50,832 nucleotides of DNA from CAZFYZ01 sp964523735 (GTDB lineage Bacteria > Armatimonadota > UBA5829): assembly GCA_964523735.1 (NCBI GenBank), contig CAZFYZ010000013.1, positions 1 through 50,832 on the forward strand, in the 5' to 3' direction. Every line of letters starts with the position of its first letter. The first letter of the stretch is position 1. Positions 44,602-50,715 of the stretch are shown here, one piece after another. The notes beneath the pieces are model-generated. The model was not told where the DNA came from. It ran no database searches and worked only from the letters and a program-made list of their open reading frames with translations. The translations under genes and the position numbers were made by a program.

Positions 44602-45438
44602 ATGAGAGTTATAGTAGCAGACCAAGCTGGGGTGTGTTTTGGTGTGAAGCGGGCGCTGGACCTTGTTGAGGCTGAGGCCGGCAAGGGCGAGCGGCTGACC
44701 ACGCTTGGGCCATTGATTCACAACCCCCAGGTAGTCCACCGGTTGGAAGAGCAGGGCGTTCGAGTCGTGCGGGAAGTCAGCGAAGCCGAGGGTGGGGCGA
44801 TAGTGATGCCGTCTCATGGCGTGCCCAAGTCTGTGCAACTTATGGCGTGTGAACTTGGACTGCGAGTAATCGACGCCACCTGTCCCTTCGTTGCGAACGT
44901 CCACAAAGTCGTCCGTCGGCTTGCCTCAAACGGCTATATGGTCGTGGTAGTTGGAGATGCCGGCCACTCGGAGGTCAAAGCCATCCTGAGTGCTGCGGGC
45001 GAGGGCGCTATCGTCATCAGTTCAGCCGATCAGGTTGATCGCCAAGAATGGTCAGACAAGAAGATCGGCATCGTCAGCCAGACCACCCAGACCCCGGAGC
45101 GCTTTGGCGAGATTGTCGGCCTGATCGCCGCGAGAGCCAAAGAGGTCGTCGCGCACAACACGATCTGCTACGCGACCCACGACCGCCAGTCTGCAGCCCG
45201 CGAGCTTGCGCCCCAAGTCGAAGCCATGTTCGTCGTCGGCGGCCGCAACAGCGCCAACACCAACCGCCTGACAGAGATTTGCCAGGAGGCCGGCGTGCCA
45301 ACCTATCACATCGAGACCGCCGACGAGATCGATGAATCCGCCATCAAGGGCCTGCGAGTTGTCGGCCTCACCGCCGGCGCCTCGACACCGGGGTGGATCA
45401 TTGATGAGGTGAAGTCGAGGTTGGAGGCGCTAGATTAG
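44602..45438 (+). CDS. ispH: 4-hydroxy-3-methylbut-2-enyl diphosphate reductase
   Basis: 278 residues. The three iron-sulfur cysteines are C12 (AGVCFGV), C94 (IDATCPFV) and C189 (NTICYATHDRQ); SHGVPKSVQ and VVGGRNSANTNRL are also typical. It catalyses the last step of the MEP isoprenoid pathway. Its C-terminal coding segment (VVGLTAGASTPGWIIDEV, from 45361) recurs three times downstream as mini-ORF tails. The stop overlaps the next gene by one base. Confidence 0.96.
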   Translation: MRVIVADQAGVCFGVKRALDLVEAEAGKGERLTTLGPLIHNPQVVHRLEEQGVRVVREVSEAEGGAIVMPSHGVPKSVQLMACELGLRVIDATCPFVANVHKVVRRLASNGYMVVVVGDAGHSEVKAILSAAGEGAIVISSADQVDRQEWSDKKIGIVSQTTQTPERFGEIVGLIAARAKEVVAHNTICYATHDRQSAARELAPQVEAMFVVGGRNSANTNRLTEICQEAGVPTYHIETADEIDESAIKGLRVVGLTAGASTPGWIIDEVKSRLEALD

Positions 45439-46196
45439 TGGACTTCCTGCTTGAGTATGACGAGACGTTGAGTCCCCAGGAAGTCGTTGCCCTGCTGCGG
45501 GACGCGGAGAAGCAGATATGGCGCTCGTGCGATAACAGGTTCGAGCGATCGGCTTCCGAATCGGATGCAGCGTTGCTGAGGCAGTTGGCTGTTCACGAGA
45601 ACCCCGAGATCAGAGCCGCGTCTGTGAAGATCCTGTCGAGTCACGGGCCGGTGACTTGGGAGGATGTAGAGCGCTGGCTGGCTGACGTCAATGCTTGCGT
45701 GAGGGACGTGGTGTGGTCGCAGCTGATGTCATCACACAACGCTGTTTCTGATCTGCCCAGAACGGACCCAGAAAGATTCGTGGGTGTGTTTGCCGTCTAT
45801 GCACGAGCTAGACACAGCGTTCCATCCGAAGCCTGGTACTTCGCGCATGACTATCAGGATTTCGCTGATCTGCTCTGGTCGCATCTTGGTCCATTGCTAG
45901 ACGAGGGCAATGCCGAACTCAACAGTGACATCATCTGTGGCGTGCTGGAGGACTTCCTTGTGTACCATCGTGTGGAGGTGGACGGTCCCCAAGTGCAATC
46001 TTGGATCAGGGGCGACAGTGTTGAGAGGAAGATGGCACTTCTGTCGGTTGTCCAATGGTTCGGGATGAAAGAGCCTTGGCAGAGGGAAATTGCGGAGCAG
46101 TTGGCTGACGATTCCTCGGACGTGGTCTCATCAACAGCAAAGAGCTTTCTTGCCGGACAAGGCGTGCCTGATATCCAGTGCCGCAAGTGGGCGTGA
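45438..46196 (+). CDS. HEAT-like helical protein of unknown function
   Basis: 252 residues, starting at GTG that overlaps the ispH stop. It is rich in helices, with repeating hydrophobic patterns like those of HEAT or armadillo solenoids (ALLRQLAVHENPEIRAASVK, DVERWLADVNACVRDVVWSQ, IAEQLADDSSDVVSSTAKSF). I recognise no catalytic motif. It is the first of four genes inserted between ispH and the DUF512 gene. Its stop overlaps the first scar mini-ORF as TGATG. Confidence 0.7.
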   Translation: MDFLLEYDETLSPQEVVALLRDAEKQIWRSCDNRFERSASESDAALLRQLAVHENPEIRAASVKILSSHGPVTWEDVERWLADVNACVRDVVWSQLMSSHNAVSDLPRTDPERFVGVFAVYARARHSVPSEAWYFAHDYQDFADLLWSHLGPLLDEGNAELNSDIICGVLEDFLVYHRVEVDGPQVQSWIRGDSVERKMALLSVVQWFGMKEPWQREIAEQLADDSSDVVSSTAKSFLAGQGVPDIQCRKWA

Positions 46197-46309
46197 TGAA
46201 CAACCACCGCGGCGTCATCTCCTCCGTCACAACCGTCGGCCTCACCGCCGGTGCCTCGACGCCGGGGTGGATTATCGATGAGGTTAGGACGAGGCTGGAG
46301 GCGCTGTAA
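46196..46309 (+). pseudogene. scar mini-ORF 1: DUF512-like start fused to ispH tail
   Basis: An intact 37-codon ORF. Its start MNNHRGVISSV resembles the start of the DUF512 protein (MSKRGGVISSI). From GTCGGCCTCACC onward it copies the ispH 3' end (VGLTAGASTPGWIIDEV, then RTRLEAL). The stop is three bases before the first ankyrin gene, whose SD (GGAGG) lies inside this tail. See the findings for the model. Confidence 0.8.
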
Positions 46310-46312
46310 GCA

Positions 46313-46774
46313 ATGGGAGATCTTGCAGTCGAGACCGGTGTGGTGTTGTTCCTGCTGCTGCTGTTGGGCTGGGCAGGTGTTGCGTCATTCCTGAGAATAA
46401 GGCGGGCGGCTAAGCTGCTGGGCGTCATAGTGATCGCTGGGCTCGCCCTCTTGTGGTTTGCTGCCTGTGCCCGCAATGCGAGCTTCTTTGGAGAGGTCCA
46501 GAACCCCTTTTTGAGCGCTGTGCAGGCGGGAGATGTTAAGACGGCGAAGCGTCTTCTTGAGCAGGGAGCAGATCCGAATCTCGACCAGGAAGGCTTTGTC
46601 GCGCTCGTTGCTGCCGCAGATGCGGGGCACGAAGACATGGTTGCGCTTCTGCTGGCGCGCGGCGCGCGAGTAGATCAACGGGACTTCGACCATCGGACCG
46701 CCCTCTCTGCTGCTCAAGCAAGAGGTCATACCGAGATCGTGAAGATGCTGAAGAAGGCAGGGGCTGAGGAATGA
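46313..46774 (+). CDS. ankyrin-repeat membrane protein 1
   Basis: 153 residues. Two hydrophobic segments at the N-terminus (VVLFLLLLLGWAGVASFL, LLGVIVIAGLALLWFAAC) precede about three ankyrin repeats: FLSAVQAGDVKTAKRLLEQG, VAAADAGHEDMVALLLARGA and ALSAAQARGHTEIVKMLKKA. It is a clear paralog of the genes at 46903 and 47472. The stop overlaps the ATG of scar 2 as ATGA. Confidence 0.85.
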   Translation: MGDLAVETGVVLFLLLLLGWAGVASFLRIRRAAKLLGVIVIAGLALLWFAACARNASFFGEVQNPFLSAVQAGDVKTAKRLLEQGADPNLDQEGFVALVAAADAGHEDMVALLLARGARVDQRDFDHRTALSAAQARGHTEIVKMLKKAGAEE

Positions 46775-46887
46775 TCCCTAACCACGGCGTCGTCGTCTCT
46801 GCCATCACAACCGTCGGCCTCACCGCCGGTGCCTCGACGCCGGGGTGGATCATTGATGAGGTGAAGTCCAGACTGGAGGGGTTGTAG
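46771..46887 (+). pseudogene. scar mini-ORF 2: DUF512-like start fused to ispH tail
   Basis: An intact 38-codon ORF starting MIPNHGVVVSAITT and continuing VGLTAGASTPGWIIDEVKSR, then LEGL. The tail is closer to ispH than scar 1 (KSRLE as in ispH). It ends 15 bases before the second ankyrin gene. Confidence 0.8.
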
Positions 46888-46902
46888 AAGTGGACGGTCT
46901 CT

Positions 46903-47348
46903 ATGCCTGAACTCCTGGTGGTACCGTGGTTTGTGTTGTGGCCTATCGTGTTAGTGGGGTGGCTGCGATACGCGCGCAGGCGGAGCTGCTCTACGCTCGT
47001 GCGCAGGTCAGGCTTCATCATTCTCTTCCTATTGGCTGCAGTGTTGGAGTACTGGATGGTTGCCCGGATCTGCTTTGAGTGCGACGTACAGGGCCCTTTC
47101 GAGTACGCAGTCTGTCACGGGGAGGTGGCCTCAGTTGGGCGTCTGCTCGGTAGAGGCGCTGATCCGAACCGTCCTGAGTACTTGCTCNNNNNNNNNNTGA
47201 CGCCGAGGTCGTTCGGCTCCTGCTTGCGCACGGGGCCCAAGTCAGCGTCAGAGATCGCTGGAGTCATCTAACCGCACTGGAGGTAGCCCGCAGGAACCGC
47301 GACACTGAGATCGTGAAGATGCTTAAGGAAGCAGGGGCAAAGGAATGA
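46903..47348 (+). CDS. ankyrin-repeat membrane protein 2 (contains assembly gap)
   Basis: The gene is continuous across the 10-N gap only if the real gap length shifts the frame. Upstream it encodes two membrane segments and FEYAVCHGEVASVGRLLGRG. Downstream, in another frame, it encodes AEVVRLLLAHGAQVSVRD, then TALEVARRNRDTEIVKMLKE and AGAKE, ending at TGA 47346-47348. That ending matches the paralog at 46313 (EIVKMLKKAGAEE), so the apparent stop at 47271 is an artefact of the N run. The stop again overlaps the next mini-ORF as ATGA. Confidence 0.75.
47188..47197. other. assembly gap (10 N)
   Basis: The gap lies inside ankyrin gene 2. The reading frame changes across it, so its true length is not 10 modulo 3. 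Confidence 0.95.
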
Positions 47349-47460
47349 TTCCCAACCACGGCGGCGTCGTCTCTTTCACCACGATCGTCGGCCTCACCGC
47401 CGGCCCTCGACGCCGGGGTGGATCGTTGATGAAGTGACGTCGAGGCTGGAGGGACTGTAG
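47345..47460 (+). pseudogene. scar mini-ORF 3: DUF512-like start fused to ispH tail, frameshifted
   Basis: Starts MIPNHGGVVSFTTIVGLTAG. Where the other copies read GGTGCCTCG this has GGCCCTCG, one base short, so the ORF ends early at TGA 47437 instead of the TAG at 47460. The DNA still follows the ispH 3' end to GGACTGTAG. The third ankyrin gene starts 12 bases later. Confidence 0.75.
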
Positions 47461-47471
47461 AGGAAGACCGG

Positions 47472-47924
47472 ATGGAGCTTATCGGCATCATGTTGGGAAT
47501 GGTGTTCTGGCCCTTGCTCATTGCGGCTTGGGTCGTGATCGGTCGCAGGTGCCATTTGCGCAAGTGGGTTCGCGCCACCGGAGCTGTCGTTCTAGTTGCT
47601 CTGCCATTGCTCGGTGCACTATCGCTTGCACATTTTGCTTTTGTTGACGAGCCCTTACTGAGGGCCGCAGCGGATGGCGATGCGGTGAGTGTCAAGAGAC
47701 TGCTGAGGCTTGGGGCTGATCCGAACGCCGAGAACGAGCTTGGAGTCCCGCTGGAGCGAGCTGCCTCGTCAGGGCATGCCAATGTTGTTCGTATACTGCT
47801 GGCGCATGGGGCTGATGTCAATGCGAGAGACCCCTACACGGGACACACGGCGCTGAAGTCTGCCCGGATGAATCGCAGGGCTGAAGTCGAAGCCATCTTG
47901 CTGAAAGCGGGAGCCACTGAATGA
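47472..47924 (+). CDS. ankyrin-repeat membrane protein 3
   Basis: 150 residues with the same layout as the other two: hydrophobic segments (MLGMVFWPLLIAAWVVIG, AVVLVALPLLGALSLAHFAF), then ankyrin repeats LLRAAADGDAVSVKRLLRLG, LERAASSGHANVVRILLAHG and ALKSARMNRRAEVEAILLKA. An SD-like GAGGAAGACCGG precedes ATG at 47472. The stop overlaps the start of the full DUF512 gene as ATGA, the same junction seen in each cassette. Confidence 0.85.
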   Translation: MELIGIMLGMVFWPLLIAAWVVIGRRCHLRKWVRATGAVVLVALPLLGALSLAHFAFVDEPLLRAAADGDAVSVKRLLRLGADPNAENELGVPLERAASSGHANVVRILLAHGADVNARDPYTGHTALKSARMNRRAEVEAILLKAGATE

Positions 47925-49222
47925 GTAAGCGCGGCGGCGTTATCTCTTCCATCGAAGCCAACTCCATCGCCGAAGACCTTGGCTGGCGGGTGGGGGATGA
48001 GATCGTCTCGATCAATGGCCACGAGCTGCACGATGTCATCGACTACCGGTTCTACTCCGCAGACGAGTTTCTGACTGTCACCGTCCGCAGGAGGGGGGAA
48101 CTGGTTGACTACGAGCTCGAGAAGGACTTTGACCTCCCACTTGGCGTTGAGTTCGAGGAAGTCCTCTTCGACGGCGTTCGGACCTGCGGCGCGCACTGCA
48201 TCTTCTGCTTCGTCGAGCAGCTCCCCAAGGGCCTGCGCAAGGCGCTGTATCTAAAGGACGACGACTTCAGGCTCTCATTTCTCGACGGCAACTTCATCAC
48301 GCTCGCGAACCTGTCTGACATTGACATCGACAGGATCATCGAGCAGCGCCTGAGCCCGCTGTATGTTTCGGTCCACACTACAGAGCGGGACCTCCGCGAG
48401 AAGATGCTCGGCCGCGAATGCCCCAACATACTGGAGCAGGTCGACAGGCTGGCCGACGGCCGTATCACGCTTCATACACAGGTAGTCCTCTGCAGGGGGA
48501 TCAACGACGGCGAGCATCTTGACCGCACAGTCGAAGACTTGGCCGCGCGGTATCCCACCGTCCAGTCAATAGCCATCGTGCCTGCGGGAGTGACCGCGCA
48601 TAGGAAGAATCCGACACCGATTGGCTCGATTGATGCCCAATATTCCGGCCAGATCTTATACAAGACTAGACAATGGCAGAAGAGGTTCCTGTCGGAGCAA
48701 GGGACAAGGCTGATCTGGCCGGCCGACGAGTTCTACCTGAACGCCGGTCAGCGCGTCCCGGCAACTAGCACCTACGAGGGCTTCCCGCAGATCGAAAACG
48801 GCATCGGCCTCGTCCGCCAGTTCCTCGAGAGCGCCGCCTACGCAAGGCGATTGCTGAAGCCAATCACAAATCACAGATCACGAATCGCAAGTGTCGTGAC
48901 TGGCCAGCTGGCTGCGCCACTCATTCAGTCCTGGGCCAACGCCCTCCCTGACTGGCTCACGATCCGCGTCCACCCCATCACCAACCGCCTCTTTGGCGAG
49001 ACAGTCACCGTCACCGGCCTTCTGGCAGGTCAGGACATCATCGATCAGCTCAAAGGCAAGGACCTCAGCGACACACTCTTCATACCATCTGTCTCTCTCA
49101 GAGACAACGCCTTCCTGGATGACGTGACAGTGGCCGACGTGCAAGCTGCGTTGGGCGTCAGCGTGATCGTCGTCAACCCACTTCCCCACAGGCTGATCCA
49201 AGCCATCCTGTCCCTTCCCTAA
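47921..49222 (+). CDS. PDZ / DUF512 radical SAM-like protein
   Basis: 433 residues. An N-terminal PDZ-like domain (GGVISSIEANSIAEDLGWRV, then GDEIVSINGHELHD) is followed by a cysteine cluster C89-x3-C93-x2-C96 in CGAHCIFCFVEQLP. The DUF512 core follows (SPLYVSVHTTERDLREKMLG; VVLCRGINDG; GLLAGQDIIDQL). The family is found in Firmicutes, Cyanobacteria and related phyla and often lies by the GTPase Der; the reaction is unknown. Residues about 314-324 are encoded by an intergenic-type repeat. Confidence 0.88.
   Translation: MSKRGGVISSIEANSIAEDLGWRVGDEIVSINGHELHDVIDYRFYSADEFLTVTVRRRGELVDYELEKDFDLPLGVEFEEVLFDGVRTCGAHCIFCFVEQLPKGLRKALYLKDDDFRLSFLDGNFITLANLSDIDIDRIIEQRLSPLYVSVHTTERDLREKMLGRECPNILEQVDRLADGRITLHTQVVLCRGINDGEHLDRTVEDLAARYPTVQSIAIVPAGVTAHRKNPTPIGSIDAQYSGQILYKTRQWQKRFLSEQGTRLIWPADEFYLNAGQRVPATSTYEGFPQIENGIGLVRQFLESAAYARRLLKPITNHRSRIASVVTGQLAAPLIQSWANALPDWLTIRVHPITNRLFGETVTVTGLLAGQDIIDQLKGKDLSDTLFIPSVSLRDNAFLDDVTVADVQAALGVSVIVVNPLPHRLIQAILSLP
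48861..48892. repeat. intragenic AATCACAAATCACAG repeat (family D)
   Basis: Within the DUF512 gene. CAATCACAAATCACAG, then ATCACGAATCGCAAGT matches the reverse complement of the spacer at 2930-2959 in two blocks of ten or more bases. It encodes PITNHRSRIAS in frame, in the linker before VVTGQLAAPL. Confidence 0.6.
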
Positions 49223-49226
49223 CCCC

Positions 49227-49262
49227 AATCCCTGACACCTGACACCCGACACCTGGTCCCCC
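49227..49262. repeat. CCTGACACCTGACACCC repeat (family A)
   Basis: CAATCCCTGACACCTGACA and CCCGACACCTGG, half of a family A element, just after the DUF512 stop. Confidence 0.6.
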
Positions 49263-49280
49263 CGACCACCGCACGCACGA

Positions 49281-49313
49281 AAGGGGCGAAACCTCTTTCG
49301 AAGTCCGCCCCTT
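49281..49313. terminator. possible terminator hairpin between convergent genes
   Basis: AAGGGGCG (49281-49288) pairs with CGCCCCTT (49306-49313), with a possible inner GAAACCTCTTTC hairpin. It lies between the convergent DUF512 and zinc-ribbon genes. There is no clear T tract, and it also resembles family B wording. Confidence 0.45.
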
Positions 49314-49342
49314 ATCAGCTAATGTAATAGCCTACTGGATGT

Positions 49343-49531
49343 CTACCAGCCGCGTCCGCCGCGATCGCCAGCAAAGCCGCGATCGTTCTTCTGCGACTTG
49401 CGGACGTCTCGGCACGTCTTGCAGCGAATCGGTTCGCTGAATCCGCGAGACTGGAAGAACTCCTGCTCACCAGCGGTGAACGTGAAGCTCTGCCCACAAT
49501 CCTTGCAGGTCAGTTCCTTGTCCTGGGCCAC
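49343..49531 (-). CDS. small zinc-ribbon protein (zf-trcl type)
   Basis: 62 residues from GTG at 49531, with AAGGGGGT upstream. DKELTCKDCGQSFTFTAGEQ, then EFFQSRGF and IRCKTCRDVRK supply two CxxC pairs of a zinc ribbon, followed by a basic, RGG-like tail (DRGFAGDRGGRGW). Related short proteins are common in Chloroflexi and Firmicutes and may bind nucleic acid; no function is established. A longer in-frame ORF starting at 49621 lacks an SD. Confidence 0.85.
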   Translation of the reverse strand: MAQDKELTCKDCGQSFTFTAGEQEFFQSRGFSEPIRCKTCRDVRKSQKNDRGFAGDRGGRGW

Positions 49532-49710
49532 TTGCTTACCCCCTTGAAGAATGGTGTTACGTTGACTTTCGCTTCTGTCGTCATGGACTTTTGAACGGGG
49601 GTTGCTCTGTTTCTCGTGCACCCAGGGTGAATAACGTTACCTTTTTACCGATTCTGTCAGCCCGGTTCGGGGTGATCGACCGTCCCACCGAACATCAGAA
49701 GTCAAGAAGT
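49532..49710 (-). other. long 5' leader of the zinc-ribbon gene
   Basis: If the promoter at 49711-49738 is used, the transcript carries about 175 untranslated bases. They include the GC-rich CGGTTCGGGGTGATCGACCG region and an AT-rich part near TAAAAAGGTAACG. I see no known riboswitch; a thermosensitive or cold-shock-type leader is conceivable. Confidence 0.4.
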
Positions 49711-49738
49711 ATTATACCTCACCTTTTGCCATTTCAAA
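49711..49738 (-). promoter_or_regulatory. sigma-70 type promoter for the zinc-ribbon gene
   Basis: On the reverse strand, TTTGAA (49738-49733), a 16-base spacer and a perfect TATAAT (49716-49711). The surrounding stretch is the most AT-rich in the window. Confidence 0.6.
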
Positions 49739-49832
49739 AGGAAAACTCGCTGTAACTGGCAAAAAAGTATACAGGGGAGTGCGTCCAGGGTTACATGGTT
49801 GCTCCCAAACAGGGAAATATAACCGTGGAGCT

Positions 49833-50228
49833 ATGTCCGACGAACTCAATGATGTAGAGCGCGGTATCGCCGTGTTCAAAGAGGGCGATCTTCAGCAGGC
49901 CCGGGAGTTGCTGGAGGATGCATCGCGCAAGTATCCTGCGAGCTACGAGGCGTTCGTGTACCTCGGCGCCGTCTACGCGTGCCTCGCCAGGCATAACTCC
50001 GCGATTGGCGCCCTCAAGCGCGCATCCGAGATCAACCCCGCCTCGCCAAAAGTCCACTACAACCTCGGTCAGGCCTACGAAGCCGCAGGTGTGCCGCGCG
50101 AAGCCTGGTTCGAGTACAAGCGCGCGCTGGAGATCGATCCAAACTATGGTCTCGCGCGCGGTGCGCTGGTCTCCCTCAGGAAGCGTCTCCCCAAGCTGCT
50201 GAACTCCGGAATAGAGATCGCGGCGTAG
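49833..50228 (+). CDS. TPR-repeat protein
   Basis: 131 residues from ATG at 49833 behind GTGGAG. Three tetratricopeptide repeats are visible: GIAVFKEGDLQQARELLEDA, YEAFVYLGAVYACLARHNSA with IGALKRASEINPASP, and VHYNLGQAYEAAGVPREAWF with EYKRALEIDPNYGLA. It has no signal peptide or catalytic domain and is probably a scaffold. The partner cannot be deduced from its neighbours. Confidence 0.88.
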   Translation: MSDELNDVERGIAVFKEGDLQQARELLEDASRKYPASYEAFVYLGAVYACLARHNSAIGALKRASEINPASPKVHYNLGQAYEAAGVPREAWFEYKRALEIDPNYGLARGALVSLRKRLPKLLNSGIEIAA

Positions 50229-50262
50229 CAGCGCCCACGGCGTCGCAGCGCCCGCTACAACC
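50226..50262. repeat. GTAGCAGCGCCCACGGCG / GCGCCCGCTACAAC element (family C-like)
   Basis: Overlaps the stop of the TPR gene. TAGCAGCGCC and GCGCCCGCTACA flank ACGGCGTCGC, the same architecture as the 54-bp repeat at 24621. Confidence 0.5.
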
Positions 50263-50319
50263 CCAGCCCCCGCACATTGTTGAAGAACTTTGTGACGAAA
50301 GGACACCAGCTCAGCCACT

Positions 50320-50335
50320 TGGCACGAATTCTGCA
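50320..50335 (+). promoter_or_regulatory. sigma-54-type promoter
   Basis: TGGCACGAATTCTGCA matches the -24/-12 consensus TGGCACG-N4-TTGCW except for one base, with the correct spacing between GG and GC. Transcription would begin near 50346. No enhancer-binding protein gene is in the window. Confidence 0.6.
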
Positions 50336-50418
50336 GAGGTAATGGCTGTAGGATTGACTGCCCAGTGTTTCGGCTGGTTCGCGCCCTGGTTAGACGGGCA
50401 GCGTGGCGTGATTTTTCG

Positions 50419-50615
50419 GGTGGGGTGCCCTGCTCCGGCGCCTCACCGGTCTAGAGCCCGCGAAGTCGGGCCGCTCACTCCAAAGGGCGCGTAGCCGCCA
50501 CAACACACTGGGGGATCGCCCCGGGTCGAGCAAAACCTCCGCTTGCCCGGGGCGGTTCGCTGTACGGGGCCGTACACGAAAACGGCCCCGCTCTGGCCCG
50601 CGGGGCCGCCGTCGG
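50419..50615 (+). ncRNA. GC-rich multi-hairpin region, candidate structured RNA
   Basis: Between the sigma-54-like promoter and the next ORF there are successive stems: 50419-50429 with 50437-50447 (11 bp including two G-U pairs), GCCCG/CGGGC near 50456-50471, CGCCCCGGG (50517-50525) with 50546-50554, and CGGGGCCG (50565-50572) with 50583-50590. No gene or known riboswitch motif is recognised. Family is unknown and it may simply be a leader. Confidence 0.4.
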
Positions 50616-50634
50616 AAAGAAAGGAGAGAAAGGG

Positions 50635-50715
50635 ATGTTCTACTCTCATAGACGAGATTACCCCGCCACTGGTTCCACTAAACCTGCCAAAAACCGGAAA
50701 CTCTTTTACAGATGA
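50635..50715 (+). CDS. 26-residue basic peptide ORF
   Basis: ATG at 50635 follows AAGGAGAGAAAGGG, one of the strongest SD sequences in the window. The peptide (MFYSHRRDYPATGSTKPAKN, then RKLFYR) is strongly basic with no similarity I recognise. Its stop overlaps the next ATG as ATGA, so it could be a leader peptide that couples translation. Confidence 0.45.
   Translation: MFYSHRRDYPATGSTKPAKNRKLFYR

Noticed and set aside
45438..47924. Toxin-antitoxin or phage-defence island
   Set aside because: No nuclease, toxin, transposase or integrase is visible; only the tandem paralog layout hints at immunity proteins, so it is kept as a hypothesis in the findings and not as a call.
50342..50494. 50-codon ORF starting MAVGLTAQCFGWF behind GAGGTA
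   Set aside because: Its start lies upstream of the predicted sigma-54 transcript start and the frame runs through the strong hairpins; a structured leader explains the sequence better.
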